Origin: Afipia sp.
GTDB taxonomy: Bacteria; Pseudomonadota; Alphaproteobacteria; Rhizobiales; Xanthobacteraceae
Length of the DNA: 64,000 nt
Assembly: GCA_017474385.1 (NCBI GenBank)
Contig: JAFVHU010000110.1
Coordinates: forward strand, 1-64,000
Direction of reading: 5' to 3'
Positions within the stretch are counted from its first letter, which is position 1. Every line of letters begins with the position of its first letter. This document shows positions 1-8,991 of this stretch, one piece after another. A program made the position numbers and the translations under genes. Under the pieces are notes generated by a model. The model was not told where the DNA came from, searched no databases, and saw nothing but the letters and a program-made list of their open reading frames with translations.

Positions 1-52
1 AGCGGCGCATGCCGCGGCGTGACGGCGAGGTTTTCCTGCGTGGAACGGCCAT
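1..52 (-). CDS. rpmF: 50S ribosomal protein L32, N-terminal part (cut by window edge)
   Basis: Reading the minus strand from the ATG at 52 gives MAVPRRKTSPSRRGMRR, the conserved start of bacterial ribosomal protein L32, a small basic protein of the large ribosomal subunit. Only 17 codons lie inside the window; the rest continues beyond position 1. An AGAGGA Shine-Dalgarno-like stretch lies upstream of the ATG. The gene follows mtgA in the same direction. The identification rests on a short but very characteristic stretch. Confidence 0.9.
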   Translation of the reverse strand, partial: MAVPRRKTSPSRRGMRR

Positions 53-192
53 GGGATCGTCGTCCTCTAAATCAAGGCTCACCCGCCGGGCGGGGGCTCT
101 CCAGAATTCGGATTGAGGCCGCGCTTATAGATGAAGGTTGCTGCGAAAGCTAGACCAGAGGGGGCGAGAAAATGGGCCAAAAAGGCCCAAAA

Positions 193-867
193 TCAGCGAT
201 TTCGCTCCCAGCAATCAGAGATTTCGGCCGATTGGGCCCGGACCACATAGGTCCCTGCCATCCGCCGCACGCCCGGCCCCGGATTCCGGGCACTTCTGGT
301 CACCGGATTGGGCAGGATCGACGCCAAAAGGGCCGCTTCGCGGGCTGAAAGCGCCGCTGCCGGGCGGCCAAATGCATAGTTTGCACCGGCCTCCGCACCG
401 AACTGGCCGTCCGGGCCGAGCTCGGCCACGTTCAGATAAAGCTCCAGAATACGCTTTTTCGACAGCACCAGATCGATCCACATCGCCAGCGGGAACTCGA
501 TCACCTTGCGGACCACGCTGCGGCCCGGCCAGAGGAACAGGTTTTTCGCCACCTGCTGCGTAATGGTCGATCCACCACGCGCGACCTCGCCGTCCTGTGC
601 ATCCTCAATAATGTTCCGGACCGAATCCCAGTCGATGCCGTGATGAAAACAGAATTTGGCATCCTCGGCGGCGACCACGGAGCGCGGCAGCGCCTCGGAC
701 ATCTCGTCGAGATCGACCCATTTGCGGGTGACGGTTTCGCCTGTGAGATATCGTCCGATCATCAGCGTGGAGACGGGATGTCCGCTGCTGTAGAATGGGG
801 TCAGCACATAGGGCAAAAGCACCAGCCCCAGCACCACCAGCGCGACCGCACGGATCAAACGTCGCAT
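193..867 (-). CDS. mtgA: Monofunctional biosynthetic peptidoglycan transglycosylase
   Basis: Polymerises lipid II into glycan strands at the outer face of the inner membrane, without a transpeptidase domain. The protein of about 224 residues has one N-terminal membrane anchor (about residues 5-25) and a GT51 domain. The catalytic glutamate sits in VVAAEDAKF (about residue 69), followed by the family motif [13 protein letters not shown] (about 98-110) and a further conserved block [18 protein letters not shown] lies one codon before the ATG at 867; the ATG is preferred, with GAGG just upstream. Length is normal for MtgA. It lies directly upstream of rpmF on the same strand. Confidence 0.93.
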   Translation of the reverse strand: MRRLIRAVALVVLGLVLLPYVLTPFYSSGHPVSTLMIGRYLTGETVTRKWVDLDEMSEALPRSVVAAEDAKFCFHHGIDWDSVRNIIEDAQDGEVARGGSTITQQVAKNLFLWPGRSVVRKVIEFPLAMWIDLVLSKKRILELYLNVAELGPDGQFGAEAGANYAFGRPAAALSAREAALLASILPNPVTRSARNPGPGVRRMAGTYVVRAQSAEISDCWERNR

Positions 868-1025
868 CACACCTCACGCCCGGAGGGCTATTCCAGCGGC
901 CCAGCCAACAGAAACCATGCCTTTCTGTTTTTTCCAATCCCCGGCAAAGCCACGCTTTGCGGAATTGACGCGGGCGATGCCATAACCGATTGTCCGCCGA
1001 AATTTGCGTTCGTTTGGAGCTTTTG

Positions 1026-1952
1026 ATGACCACCGGCACTTCACCACAGGATTTCATGAAACGGCTCGACGCCACGGCGGCCGACACCGAGGCGCTGTTG
1101 ACGCGTCTTTTGTCTGACACGCCGCTGTCAGGCGAAATCGTGCGCCCGCACCGGCTGATGGAGGCGATGCGCTATTCGAGCCTCAATGGCGGCAAGCGGC
1201 TGCGTCCGTTTCTGGTGGTGGAAAGCGCCACAGTGTTCGGTGTGCCGCGCGATGCCGCGCTGATGGCTGGCGCCGCGCTGGAATGCATTCATTGCTACTC
1301 GCTGATCCATGACGATTTGCCGTCAATGGACAACAGCGATCTGCGGCGCGGACGGCCGACCTCGCACAAGAAGTTCGACGATGCCACTGCGATCCTCGCA
1401 GGCGACGGGCTTCTCACCATCGCCTTCGATATCATCACCCGCGACGAGGTTCACAAGGACCCGACGGTGCGTTTGTTGCTGACCCGCGCACTCGCGCGCG
1501 CTGCCGGCATCGGTGGCATGGTGGGCGGACAGATCATGGATCTCGCCGGCGAAGGCCGCTTCGGCGACCCGGAGCCGCCGGATGTCGCCAAGCTGCAGCA
1601 GATGAAGACCGGCGCATTGCTCAAGTATGGCTGCATCGCGGGCGCGCTGCTCGGTCAAGCGCCTAAGGATCAGTACGATGCGCTCGATGCTTACGGTCAC
1701 GCGCTTGGCGAAGCGTTCCAGATCGCCGACGATCTTTTGGACGTCGAAGGCGACGCCGCGGCGCTCGGCAAGCCTGCCGGACAGGACGCGGCAGCCGGCA
1801 AGACCACGTTCGTCACGCTCCTGGGGATTGATGGCGCCAAAGCTCGCGTGCGCGATCTTCGGAAGCACGCCGATGCCGCGCTTGCGCCATTCGGCGCGAA
1901 GGGCGATGTCCTGCGCGCGACCTCGCGTTTCGTCGCCGAGCGGCAGAACTAG
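1026..1952 (+). CDS. ispA: Polyprenyl synthetase, likely farnesyl diphosphate synthase
   Basis: Condenses isopentenyl diphosphate with allylic diphosphates to make farnesyl (or geranylgeranyl) diphosphate for quinones, carotenoids and undecaprenol. The 308-residue protein carries the first aspartate-rich motif in HDDLPSMDNSD (about residues 95-105) with the short two-residue spacing, and the second motif in FQIADDLLDVEG (about 235), plus the early GGKRLRP motif. The frame is open from 990, but the ATG at 1026 gives the usual N-terminus. It begins a tight operon with the DUF1345 gene (11 bases downstream) and an antiporter. The isoprenoid gene ispG is nearby on the other strand. Exact chain-length specificity cannot be fixed by eye. 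Confidence 0.92.
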   Translation: MTTGTSPQDFMKRLDATAADTEALLTRLLSDTPLSGEIVRPHRLMEAMRYSSLNGGKRLRPFLVVESATVFGVPRDAALMAGAALECIHCYSLIHDDLPSMDNSDLRRGRPTSHKKFDDATAILAGDGLLTIAFDIITRDEVHKDPTVRLLLTRALARAAGIGGMVGGQIMDLAGEGRFGDPEPPDVAKLQQMKTGALLKYGCIAGALLGQAPKDQYDALDAYGHALGEAFQIADDLLDVEGDAAALGKPAGQDAAAGKTTFVTLLGIDGAKARVRDLRKHADAALAPFGAKGDVLRATSRFVAERQN

Positions 1953-1963
1953 AAAGGCGCATC

Positions 1964-2641
1964 ATGCCGGGCAAGAAGGACGGCGATCCGTATCTTCTTC
2001 GCCTTAAAGGCATGCCCAAGCCGCTTCGCATTATCTACGGACGCCCGCGCACATTCATCGCGCTGGCGATCGGTCTTGCATCGCTTTTGGTGCTGCCGAT
2101 GTCGTGGCGGCTTGCGAGCCGCCTTCTCGTTGCGTGGGATGTCTTCGTCGCAATCTATATGATCCTTGCCTACGTGACGGTGTTCACTTGCGACACCGCT
2201 CATATCCGGCGGCAGGCGGCGATCCAGGACGACGGGCGCTTCTTTATTCTCGCCATGACGGGCCTTGGCGCCTTTGCGAGCATTGCCGCCATCGTCATGG
2301 AGCTTGCCATCAAACCGCAGGGAACTCCGCAACTCACGCTTGCGGTTGTAACCATCGTGCTGTCATGGGCGATGATCCACACCACATTTGCGCTGCATTA
2401 TGCCCATGATTTTTATCGCAACGCCAAGGCTGGCGGACTTTCGTTTCCAGGCGGAGGCGATCCTGACTACTGGGACTTCGTCTATTTCTCTTTCGTGATC
2501 GGCATGACAGCGCAGGTGTCGGATGTCGGGGTCACCGACAAGATCATCCGCCGGACTGCAACGGTCCACGGTGTCGTATCGTTTGTCTTCAACACCGCGC
2601 TGGTGGCCTTGATGGTCAATATCGCGGCCAGCGCCATATGA
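1964..2641 (+). CDS. DUF1345 family membrane protein
   Basis: A 225-residue integral membrane protein of the DUF1345 family, function unknown. It has about five hydrophobic segments (about 34-52, 57-76, 95-115, 125-145 and 200-222) and the family-typical stretch TFALHYAHDFY followed by a DYWDFVYFSFVIGMTAQVSDV block. It lies 11 bases after ispA and 7 bases before the antiporter gene, so the three are probably co-transcribed, although no functional link is evident. Confidence 0.85.
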   Translation: MPGKKDGDPYLLRLKGMPKPLRIIYGRPRTFIALAIGLASLLVLPMSWRLASRLLVAWDVFVAIYMILAYVTVFTCDTAHIRRQAAIQDDGRFFILAMTGLGAFASIAAIVMELAIKPQGTPQLTLAVVTIVLSWAMIHTTFALHYAHDFYRNAKAGGLSFPGGGDPDYWDFVYFSFVIGMTAQVSDVGVTDKIIRRTATVHGVVSFVFNTALVALMVNIAASAI

Positions 2642-2648
2642 TCCCTCC

Positions 2649-4256
2649 ATGGTAACGACATTCCTGACCTTCCTTCTTGTGCTTACGGCACTCGCGGCTT
2701 CCGCAACGCTCGCGAAGCGGCTTGCGGTCGCGCCGGCCATCGTTTTTCTGATTGTCGGAATCATCCTGGCGTTTCTGCCAGGATTCCCGCGCATCGAGAT
2801 GAAGCCGGAAGGCGTATTGCTACTGGTGCTGCCGCCGCTGATCTATTCGTCCGGCGTGGCGATGAGCTGGCGCGAGTTCAAGGCCAACCTGCGCCCGATC
2901 GGCCTGCTGGCAATCGGCTGCGTGATCTTTACGACGGTGCTGGTCGCCGCAGCCGCGCACTACGCGCTCGGCTTCCCATGGAGTGTAGGCTTCGTCCTCG
3001 GCGCAATCGTATCGCCGCCTGATGTCGTGGCGCCGCTCGCCATCGCCAAACGGTTGAAGCTGCCCCATCGCATTCTTGTCATCCTCGAAGGCGAAGGACT
3101 CGCGAACGATGCCACTGCCCTGATCCTGTACCGGTTCGCGGTGCTTGCCGTCAGCACGGGCGCATTCTCGCTCCCTCCCGCCGCCGGAACATTCGTCGCG
3201 ATCATCGTCGGTGAAATTCTTTTCGGTATTGCGGTGGGCTGGCTCAGCCTCCGTCTGCGCCAATGGGCGCGCGACCCGCGCGTCGAGATTTCATTGTCGC
3301 TGCTGACGCCCTACCTCGCCTTCTGGGTGCCGGAGCATTTTCATGGATCTGGCGTGATCGCCACCGTCGTGACCGGTCTTTATGTGAGCTGGAATGGACC
3401 GCTGCTGATCTCATCGAAAACCCGATTGCAGGGCATCTTCTTCTGGGACTTCGTGATCTGGCTGATCGAGGGGGTGCTGTTCCTGATGATCGGCTTCCAG
3501 TTGCGGCTTTTGATGGAAAAATCGAAAGCGCTTCCGGTGTCCGAGATCCTCGCGGCCATCGCGATCGTCTCCGCCATCGTCGTTATTGCGCGTTTCCTGT
3601 GGGTTTTTCCCGGCACGTACCTGCCGCGTCTCCTTAGCAAGAGGGTCGCCGCGCGGGATGCCAAACCACCGTGGCGATACATTGTCGTTATCGGCTTCAC
3701 CGGCATTCGCGGCGTTGTATCTCTTGCCGTCGCGCTCGCGTTGCCGCTGACGCTGCCGAACGGACAGGACTTCCCGCACCGCGATCTCATCCTGCTCATA
3801 ACCTTCGGCGTCATCATCTTCACGTTGATCGGCATCGGACTGACCCTTCCGATGCTGGTCAGGCTCCTTGGCCTCTCCGATCACGGACGTCTTGAGGCCA
3901 TTCGGGAACGGGAAGCCGAGATCGCAGCGCGACGGGAGATTCTCGAATGGGCGCGCGGTTCGCTCGACCGGATCATCAAGGAACGCAATCTGCCCGAGGG
4001 TCTGGCCAGATTTCTCGAAGCCCGTCACGAAACCCGCATGCGCGCGCTGCCGGAACCTCCGAGGGAAGAAGGCCAGTTCACGCCGGCCACACAGGGCGCC
4101 TCGCTGGTCCGCGAAATCATCACGATCGAGCGGATGTGTCTTCACAGGCTGTTGCGCGAGGGAAAGATCACCGACGAGACAAGGCGGCGCATCGAGCGCG
4201 ACCTCGATCTTGAAGAAGCTGTGGTCGATAATCGCGAGAAGAACGGCCCGCTGTGA
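2649..4256 (+). CDS. Na+/H+ antiporter, CPA1/NhaP type
   Basis: A 535-residue cation/proton antiporter of the monovalent cation:proton antiporter-1 family, acting in the inner membrane in pH and sodium homeostasis. The first ~410 residues are hydrophobic with about 12 segments. The paired Asn-Asp ion-binding residues are in EGLANDATALILY, and the family block TGIRGVVSLAVALALP follows near residue 355. A hydrophilic C-terminal tail of about 120 residues, rich in charged helices, lies in the cytoplasm as in eukaryotic-like NHE/NhaP proteins. Last gene of the ispA operon; it converges on ispG. Confidence 0.9.
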   Translation: MVTTFLTFLLVLTALAASATLAKRLAVAPAIVFLIVGIILAFLPGFPRIEMKPEGVLLLVLPPLIYSSGVAMSWREFKANLRPIGLLAIGCVIFTTVLVAAAAHYALGFPWSVGFVLGAIVSPPDVVAPLAIAKRLKLPHRILVILEGEGLANDATALILYRFAVLAVSTGAFSLPPAAGTFVAIIVGEILFGIAVGWLSLRLRQWARDPRVEISLSLLTPYLAFWVPEHFHGSGVIATVVTGLYVSWNGPLLISSKTRLQGIFFWDFVIWLIEGVLFLMIGFQLRLLMEKSKALPVSEILAAIAIVSAIVVIARFLWVFPGTYLPRLLSKRVAARDAKPPWRYIVVIGFTGIRGVVSLAVALALPLTLPNGQDFPHRDLILLITFGVIIFTLIGIGLTLPMLVRLLGLSDHGRLEAIREREAEIAARREILEWARGSLDRIIKERNLPEGLARFLEARHETRMRALPEPPREEGQFTPATQGASLVREIITIERMCLHRLLREGKITDETRRRIERDLDLEEAVVDNREKNGPL

Positions 4257-4293
4257 CGGCGGGCCGCGGTTCGTCGCGTAGTACGCGCTAAAA

Positions 4294-5583
4294 TTATTCC
4301 GCTGCAGTCACCGCAGGAGCCTTGGCTCCAGTGCCGCCGTAGCGCTGCTCGATATAGTCGATGACCAGCGCCTTGAAGTCGGTCGCAATAGTCGGGCCGC
4401 GCAGCGTGCGGAATTTCTGGCCGTCGACAAACACCGGCGCGGCCGGGGTTTCGCCCGTCCCGGGCAGCGAGATGCCGATGTCGGCATGCTTGGATTCGCC
4501 GGGACCGTTGACGATGCAACCCATCACCGCGACGTTGAGCTGCTCGACGCCGGGATAACGCGTCTTCCAGCTCGGCATTTCATCGCGGATGAAATCCTGA
4601 ATATCGCGCGCCAGTTCCTGGAACACCGTCGAGGTGGTGCGGCCACAGCCCGGGCATGCCGCCACCAGCGGCACGAAGGTGCGGAAGCCCATGGTCTGGA
4701 GAATTTCCTGACCGACTTTCACCTCGACCGTGCGGTCCCCGCCCGGCTCCGGTGTCAGCGAGACGCGGATGGTGTCGCCGATGCCGTCCTGAAGCAGAAT
4801 GCCGAGCGCCGCCGACGACGCGACGATGCCCTTCGAGCCCATGCCGGCTTCGGTCAGTCCGAGGTGGATGGCGTAATCCGAGCGCGCGGCGAGTTCGCGA
4901 TAGACTGCGATCAGATCCTGCACGTTGGACACCTTGGCCGACAGAATCATCCGATTCTTCGGCAGGCCGATTTCCTCGGCGCGCTTCGCAGACAACAGCG
5001 CCGACTGCACCATCGCCTCGCGCGTTACCGCGCGGGCATCGATCGGGTCAGGCGACTTGGCGTTCTCTTCCATCAGCTTGGTCAGTAATTCCTGATCGAG
5101 CGAACCCCAGTTCGCACCGATGCGGATGGTCTTGCCGTGCTTGAGCGCCATTTCGACGATGTCGGTGAACTGCGTGTCACGCTTGTTCTTGAAGCCGACG
5201 TTGCCGGGATTGATGCGGTACTTCGACAGCGCCGCAGCGCAAGCCGGATGATCGGCCAGCAGCTTGTGGCCGATGTAATGGAAGTCGCCGATCAGCGGCA
5301 CGTCGATCCCGAGCTTGTCGAGCTTTTCGCGGATGTGGGGAACGGCGGCCGCCGCTTCATCGCGGTCCACCGTGATGCGAACCATTTCGGAGCCGGCGCG
5401 CGCAAGCGCTGCAACCTGCTTGACGGTGCCCTCGATGTCCGCGGTGTCGGTATTGGTCATCGACTGCACCACGATCGGTGCGCCGCCTCCGACCTTGACG
5501 TTGCCGACTGTCACCTGAACCGTCCGATGGCGCCCCTTGGGGCCGGCCTGGATTTCCTTGGTCCGTTCTTTCAGATCGCTCAC
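4294..5583 (-). CDS. ispG: 4-hydroxy-3-methylbut-2-en-1-yl diphosphate synthase (flavodoxin)
   Basis: Catalyses the penultimate step of the MEP isoprenoid pathway, reducing MEcPP to HMBPP with a [4Fe-4S] cluster. The 429-residue protein has the TIM-barrel start [19 protein letters not shown] and the C-terminal cluster ligands in [14 protein letters not shown] and [17 protein letters not shown]. It starts 18 bases after the upstream DMT-transporter gene and may be read from the zur promoter or its own. Length and motifs are complete. The alphaproteobacterial form often begins with a short extension, so the exact start is less sure than the identity. Confidence 0.96.
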   Translation of the reverse strand: MSDLKERTKEIQAGPKGRHRTVQVTVGNVKVGGGAPIVVQSMTNTDTADIEGTVKQVAALARAGSEMVRITVDRDEAAAAVPHIREKLDKLGIDVPLIGDFHYIGHKLLADHPACAAALSKYRINPGNVGFKNKRDTQFTDIVEMALKHGKTIRIGANWGSLDQELLTKLMEENAKSPDPIDARAVTREAMVQSALLSAKRAEEIGLPKNRMILSAKVSNVQDLIAVYRELAARSDYAIHLGLTEAGMGSKGIVASSAALGILLQDGIGDTIRVSLTPEPGGDRTVEVKVGQEILQTMGFRTFVPLVAACPGCGRTTSTVFQELARDIQDFIRDEMPSWKTRYPGVEQLNVAVMGCIVNGPGESKHADIGISLPGTGETPAAPVFVDGQKFRTLRGPTIATDFKALVIDYIEQRYGGTGAKAPAVTAAE

Positions 5584-5601
5584 GTCAGAATCTCTTTGCG
5601 C

Positions 5602-6555
5602 TCAGGTGTCGTTTTCAGCGGCCGGAAGCAGAGGGTTCCCTGCCGGCTCGCCGGGGCGGTTTACCAGATATAGGCCCGCCATGACCAGAAGGGCAGCCCC
5701 CGCAAAGGCCAATGTCAGGGTGTCGTGCATCACGAAATAGCCCCCAATGACCCCAAACAGAGGCGTCATAAAGGTAAATGACGACAGTTTGCTGGCCGAA
5801 TAGTGCTTTATGAGAAAGACCCAGATCAGGAATGTCGTCCCGACAATCCAGACCGTCTGGTAGATCATCAGCCCCCAGGCAAGGGGTCCCGGCATCTGGG
5901 TGATGCTCTCCCCCGAGACCATCGCCCCAAGCGCCAATATCGGGACCGAGACCGCGACCTGATAGGCCAGCGTCTTTTCGGCAGGCGCCTGCAGCAGCGG
6001 GGATGCCTTCACGATTAGCGTGGTCACGGCCCACAGAATGCCGCCCGCCATCACAAGGAGATCGCCCAGGATGACCTTGGCATCCACCGACGGCTGCGGC
6101 ACGCCGATTGCCAGCGCCACGCCTGCAAAGGACAGCGCCAGACCGCTCCATTGCAAGGGACTCAACTGTTCGCCAAGGAACCGCTTCGAGCCGAGTGCCA
6201 CAACGAACGGCGCGATATAGAGAAACACCACCGCCCGTGACGCCGTGGTGTAGACCAGTCCGCGATAGATCAGAATGAACTCGACCCCGAAGAAAAATCC
6301 GGCGAGCAGGCCCGCCTTGAGCGTGCCGTCACGCCGAAACAGCTGCACGCCACGCAGCCACGCCACCATCAGGATAATGACCAATCCCCCAGCCGAGCGG
6401 ATCGTCGCCTGCAACAGCGGCGGAATCTCGGGAAGCGCCAGTTTGACCGTGATCTGATTGAAGCCCCAGCTCAGGCACAGCATCACCATCAGGGCGATGG
6501 CCGTCGCGCTCAACGGACGCCCCGCTGGCGCGACCTTCAAACTGTCTGATGGCAT
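5602..6555 (-). CDS. DMT family transporter (two EamA domains)
   Basis: A 317-residue inner-membrane protein with about ten transmembrane helices in two EamA repeats. Such proteins export or import small metabolites; the substrate cannot be read from sequence. The first repeat carries LSWGFNQITVKLALPEIPP, the second ends in FMTPLFGVIGGYFVMHDTL, typical for the RhaT/EamA superfamily. It sits between zur (37 bases upstream) and ispG (18 bases downstream) on the same strand, so a metal-linked role is possible, but adjacency is the only hint. Confidence 0.85.
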   Translation of the reverse strand: MPSDSLKVAPAGRPLSATAIALMVMLCLSWGFNQITVKLALPEIPPLLQATIRSAGGLVIILMVAWLRGVQLFRRDGTLKAGLLAGFFFGVEFILIYRGLVYTTASRAVVFLYIAPFVVALGSKRFLGEQLSPLQWSGLALSFAGVALAIGVPQPSVDAKVILGDLLVMAGGILWAVTTLIVKASPLLQAPAEKTLAYQVAVSVPILALGAMVSGESITQMPGPLAWGLMIYQTVWIVGTTFLIWVFLIKHYSASKLSSFTFMTPLFGVIGGYFVMHDTLTLAFAGAALLVMAGLYLVNRPGEPAGNPLLPAAENDT

Positions 6556-6592
6556 GGCACCCCGTGTCCGGCTTCACGCCGTGTTGTTCTGA

Positions 6593-7084
6593 TTATGCAG
6601 TTCGCTGACAATGCGCGCAGGTGCCGGTGATTTCCACCACCGACAATTTCGGCGCGAAGCCCGTGCCGCGCGCGGCTTCGTTGAAACTCTGCGCCAGAGG
6701 CGCGGCCGGAATCTCGCCGACAGATCCGCAGGTCTCGCAAATCAGGAACGCCACCACCGCCGTCTCATCGTGATTATGGGCGCAGGCCAGAAACGCGTTG
6801 CGGCTTTCGATGCGGTGAACGAGGCCGTTCTCCATCAGGAAATCCAGCGCGCGATAGACAGTAATCGGCGCCGGCCGCGGCATGGTCTTGGCGAGTTCGT
6901 CGATCACTTCATACGCGCCGAGCGGCCGATGGCTCGACAACAACGCGCCCAAAACCTGCCGCCGGATCGGCGTGAACTTCTGACCGCGTCCCGTGCAAAC
7001 CTTTTCGGCATGCAAGAACGCATCCTCGGCGCAGCGCCCGTGGTCATGGTTTGGGTCAGGAAAAACCGGCTTCGCTTGTTTCAT
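6593..7084 (-). CDS. zur: Fur family zinc uptake regulator, Zur type
   Basis: A Fur-superfamily repressor that senses zinc. The winged helix (RQKFTPIRRQVLGALLSS-like region, with the recognition element PITVYRALDFLMENGLVHRIES) resembles E. coli Zur more than Fur: VYRALDFL and the VHRIES wing are characteristic. Two CxxC pairs, ICETCG and GTCAHC, form the structural zinc site, and an N-terminal HDHGRC stretch offers further ligands. The ATG at 7084 gives a 163-residue protein of normal size; the open frame extends to 7186 but would run into the palindrome cluster. Probably autoregulated through 7143-7184. No znu genes are in the window. Confidence 0.85.
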   Translation of the reverse strand: MKQAKPVFPDPNHDHGRCAEDAFLHAEKVCTGRGQKFTPIRRQVLGALLSSHRPLGAYEVIDELAKTMPRPAPITVYRALDFLMENGLVHRIESRNAFLACAHNHDETAVVAFLICETCGSVGEIPAAPLAQSFNEAARGTGFAPKLSVVEITGTCAHCQRTA

Positions 7085-7142
7085 TGGCTCAATATGTAGT
7101 GCGGCTAATGTGATTCCGCTCATAATTTCAGCGGCATAAGTT

Positions 7143-7184
7143 GATGCAATGTTTTGCAATGCATCATTTTTATTGCATTGCATC
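7143..7184. promoter_or_regulatory. Palindrome cluster upstream of zur, probable metalloregulator operator
   Basis: Between the divergent zur and patatin genes lie nested inverted repeats. TGCAATGCA at 7155-7163 is matched by its exact reverse complement TGCATTGCA at 7174-7182 across a 10-base spacer. A second pair, GATGCA (7143-7148) with TGCATC (7160-7165), overlaps it, and another TGCATC lies at 7179-7184. The region is AT-richer than its surroundings. Fur-family repressors bind such sites; placing it as a Zur operator is inference. Confidence 0.6.
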
Positions 7185-7280
7185 ATAAAAGCCCCAAATC
7201 ATCGGCATACAAATGAACTCCGCGGGTCTCCAGGGAACCCAATAACCCAATAACTGCATCTTTTCAGAGAGAAAGAGCTC

Positions 7281-8387
7281 ATGGCGACCACTCTCAAGAC
7301 CTATCTCGACAGCCTGACGCCCTGGAACTTCTCCGGTGTGCGCAAGGCAAGCGCCGCCAAGAAGATCAATCTGGCGCTTCAGGGCGGGGGATCTCATGGC
7401 GCCTTCACCTGGGGCGTGCTGGACCATTTCCTTTCCGATGGGCGACTGGAAATCACCGGGATTTCCGGTGCATCGGCCGGTGCCTTGAATGCGGTGATGG
7501 TCGCGGACGGTCTCACCCGCGGAGGCCCGGAAGAAGCACGCAAACGCCTCGCCGAATTCTGGCGTGCGACCAGCACCGGCGGCAATCTTCCTCCGGTCCA
7601 GCGCGCCATGACCGACCGGATGTTTTCATTGATGCCGTTTGCAGCCACGCCGATGCAGAACTGGTTCGAGGCGATGGCGCATTACTTCTCGCCCTACGAA
7701 CTGAATCCGCTCAACATCAATCCGCTCAGTCAGCTCATCGAACGTTTTGTCGATTTCGATGCGCTGCGCGCCAACACAGATCTCGCGCTCTACATCTCGG
7801 CAACCAACGTTCACACGGGCCGGCTGCGCATTTTCGCGAATGAGAAAATCAGCGCGGATGTGGTGATGGCGTCTGCGGCGCTGCCTTTCATGTTTCGCGC
7901 GGTCGAGATTGACGGCGTGCCGTATTGGGATGGCGGCTACATGGGCAATCCCGCGATCTTTCCCTTTTTGCAGGCAACCGATGCGGAAGACGTGCTGGTG
8001 GTGCAGATCAACCCGGTGTCGCGCACCACGACGCCGCGAACCTCCGGCGAGATCATCAACCGGCTGAACGAAATCACCTTCAACTCGGCGCTGATCTCCG
8101 AATTGCGCACCATGGATTTCGTCAATCAGTTGATCGACGACGGCCGATTGCCGCGTGGCACCGGCAAGGACCAGTATCGCCGGCTCAACATCCACCGCAT
8201 CGATCTTGGTGGTCTCGGCACACGCCTCGCCGCCTCCAGCAAGATGAAAACCGACTACGACTTCTTCGAATTGTTGCACCGGGCCGGCATGCGCGCCGCC
8301 AAGAAATTTCTCGACAATCATTTCGACGATATCGGCTGCCGGAGCACAATCGACCTTGCCGCCGAATCCGGCGTCGAATGGGCGTAA
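7281..8387 (+). CDS. Patatin-like phospholipase family protein
   Basis: A 368-residue serine lipid hydrolase of the patatin family. The oxyanion-hole motif LALQGGGSHGAFTWG lies near residue 37, the nucleophile elbow GASAG near residue 61, and the DGG motif of the Ser-Asp dyad in YWDGGYMGNP (about residue 216). No signal peptide is visible, so it is probably cytoplasmic or membrane-associated; related proteins in PHA-producing bacteria act on lipids or granules. The gene stands alone, divergent from zur, with GAGAGAAAGAG before the ATG. Its promoter region overlaps the palindrome cluster, so metal control is conceivable. Confidence 0.88.
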   Translation: MATTLKTYLDSLTPWNFSGVRKASAAKKINLALQGGGSHGAFTWGVLDHFLSDGRLEITGISGASAGALNAVMVADGLTRGGPEEARKRLAEFWRATSTGGNLPPVQRAMTDRMFSLMPFAATPMQNWFEAMAHYFSPYELNPLNINPLSQLIERFVDFDALRANTDLALYISATNVHTGRLRIFANEKISADVVMASAALPFMFRAVEIDGVPYWDGGYMGNPAIFPFLQATDAEDVLVVQINPVSRTTTPRTSGEIINRLNEITFNSALISELRTMDFVNQLIDDGRLPRGTGKDQYRRLNIHRIDLGGLGTRLAASSKMKTDYDFFELLHRAGMRAAKKFLDNHFDDIGCRSTIDLAAESGVEWA

Positions 8388-8473
8388 TTTACCTAATCGA
8401 CTGATAAAAATAACGAATTTCGATCCATGCAACCCGACATGGCTTGCATCCCATTCGTGCGGTTCCCGGAATT

Positions 8474-8505
8474 GATAAGCAAGCTTATTATAGCCAAAGC
8501 TTATC
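8474..8505. promoter_or_regulatory. Inverted repeats upstream of marR, probable MarR operator
   Basis: ATAAGC-AA-GCTTAT at 8475-8488 is a perfect short palindrome, and GATAAGC (8474-8480) is also matched by GCTTATC at 8499-8505. The cluster ends 12 bases before the ATG of the marR gene. MarR repressors usually control their own efflux operon through such sites, so this is the likely operator of marR-emrAB. Confidence 0.6.
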
Positions 8506-8517
8506 GAGGGCGCGCCG

Positions 8518-8991
8518 ATGCCGAAGGGCAATACCGATTTTCTGTTCGTGCTGTTCGAGACCCAGCGCATGCTGCGGCTCTATGCAGACAAGCTGGCGGT
8601 GCGTCACGGTATCACCCGCGCCCAGTGGGCGGTGCTGGCCAAACTTGAGCGCACCGAGGGCCTGAAGCAGTCCGAACTCGCCGAGATGATGGAGATGCAG
8701 CCGATCACGCTGACGCGGCTGATCGATCGCCTCTGCAACAACGACCTCATCGAGCGCCGCGAAGATCCGAAGGATCGCCGCGTCAATCGTCTCTATCTGC
8801 GCCCCGCAGCGCGCCCGATGCTGGCGCGGCTTGCCAAGCTCCGCGCCGAGATCACGCAGACCGCACTCAATCATCTGAACGCTGACGAGGCCGCTGCGCT
8901 GGTCGGTCAACTCGAATCCATCAAGAACAACGTGCGGGACGCGCTCCAGGCCGCCAGCGACGCAAAAACCAAGGAGCCGCGTTATGGCTGA
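8518..8991 (+). CDS. MarR family transcriptional regulator
   Basis: A 157-residue winged-helix repressor. The DNA-binding core runs from about residue 35 to 100 with ITRAQWAVLAKLERTEG, the recognition helix QPITLTRLIDRLCNNDLIERRED and the wing PKDRRVNRLYL, all standard for MarR. It overlaps the following emrA-like gene by 8 bases and heads the efflux operon, so it presumably represses emrAB until a toxic ligand binds. A palindrome cluster in its promoter is the likely binding site. Confidence 0.92.
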   Translation: MPKGNTDFLFVLFETQRMLRLYADKLAVRHGITRAQWAVLAKLERTEGLKQSELAEMMEMQPITLTRLIDRLCNNDLIERREDPKDRRVNRLYLRPAARPMLARLAKLRAEITQTALNHLNADEAAALVGQLESIKNNVRDALQAASDAKTKEPRYG

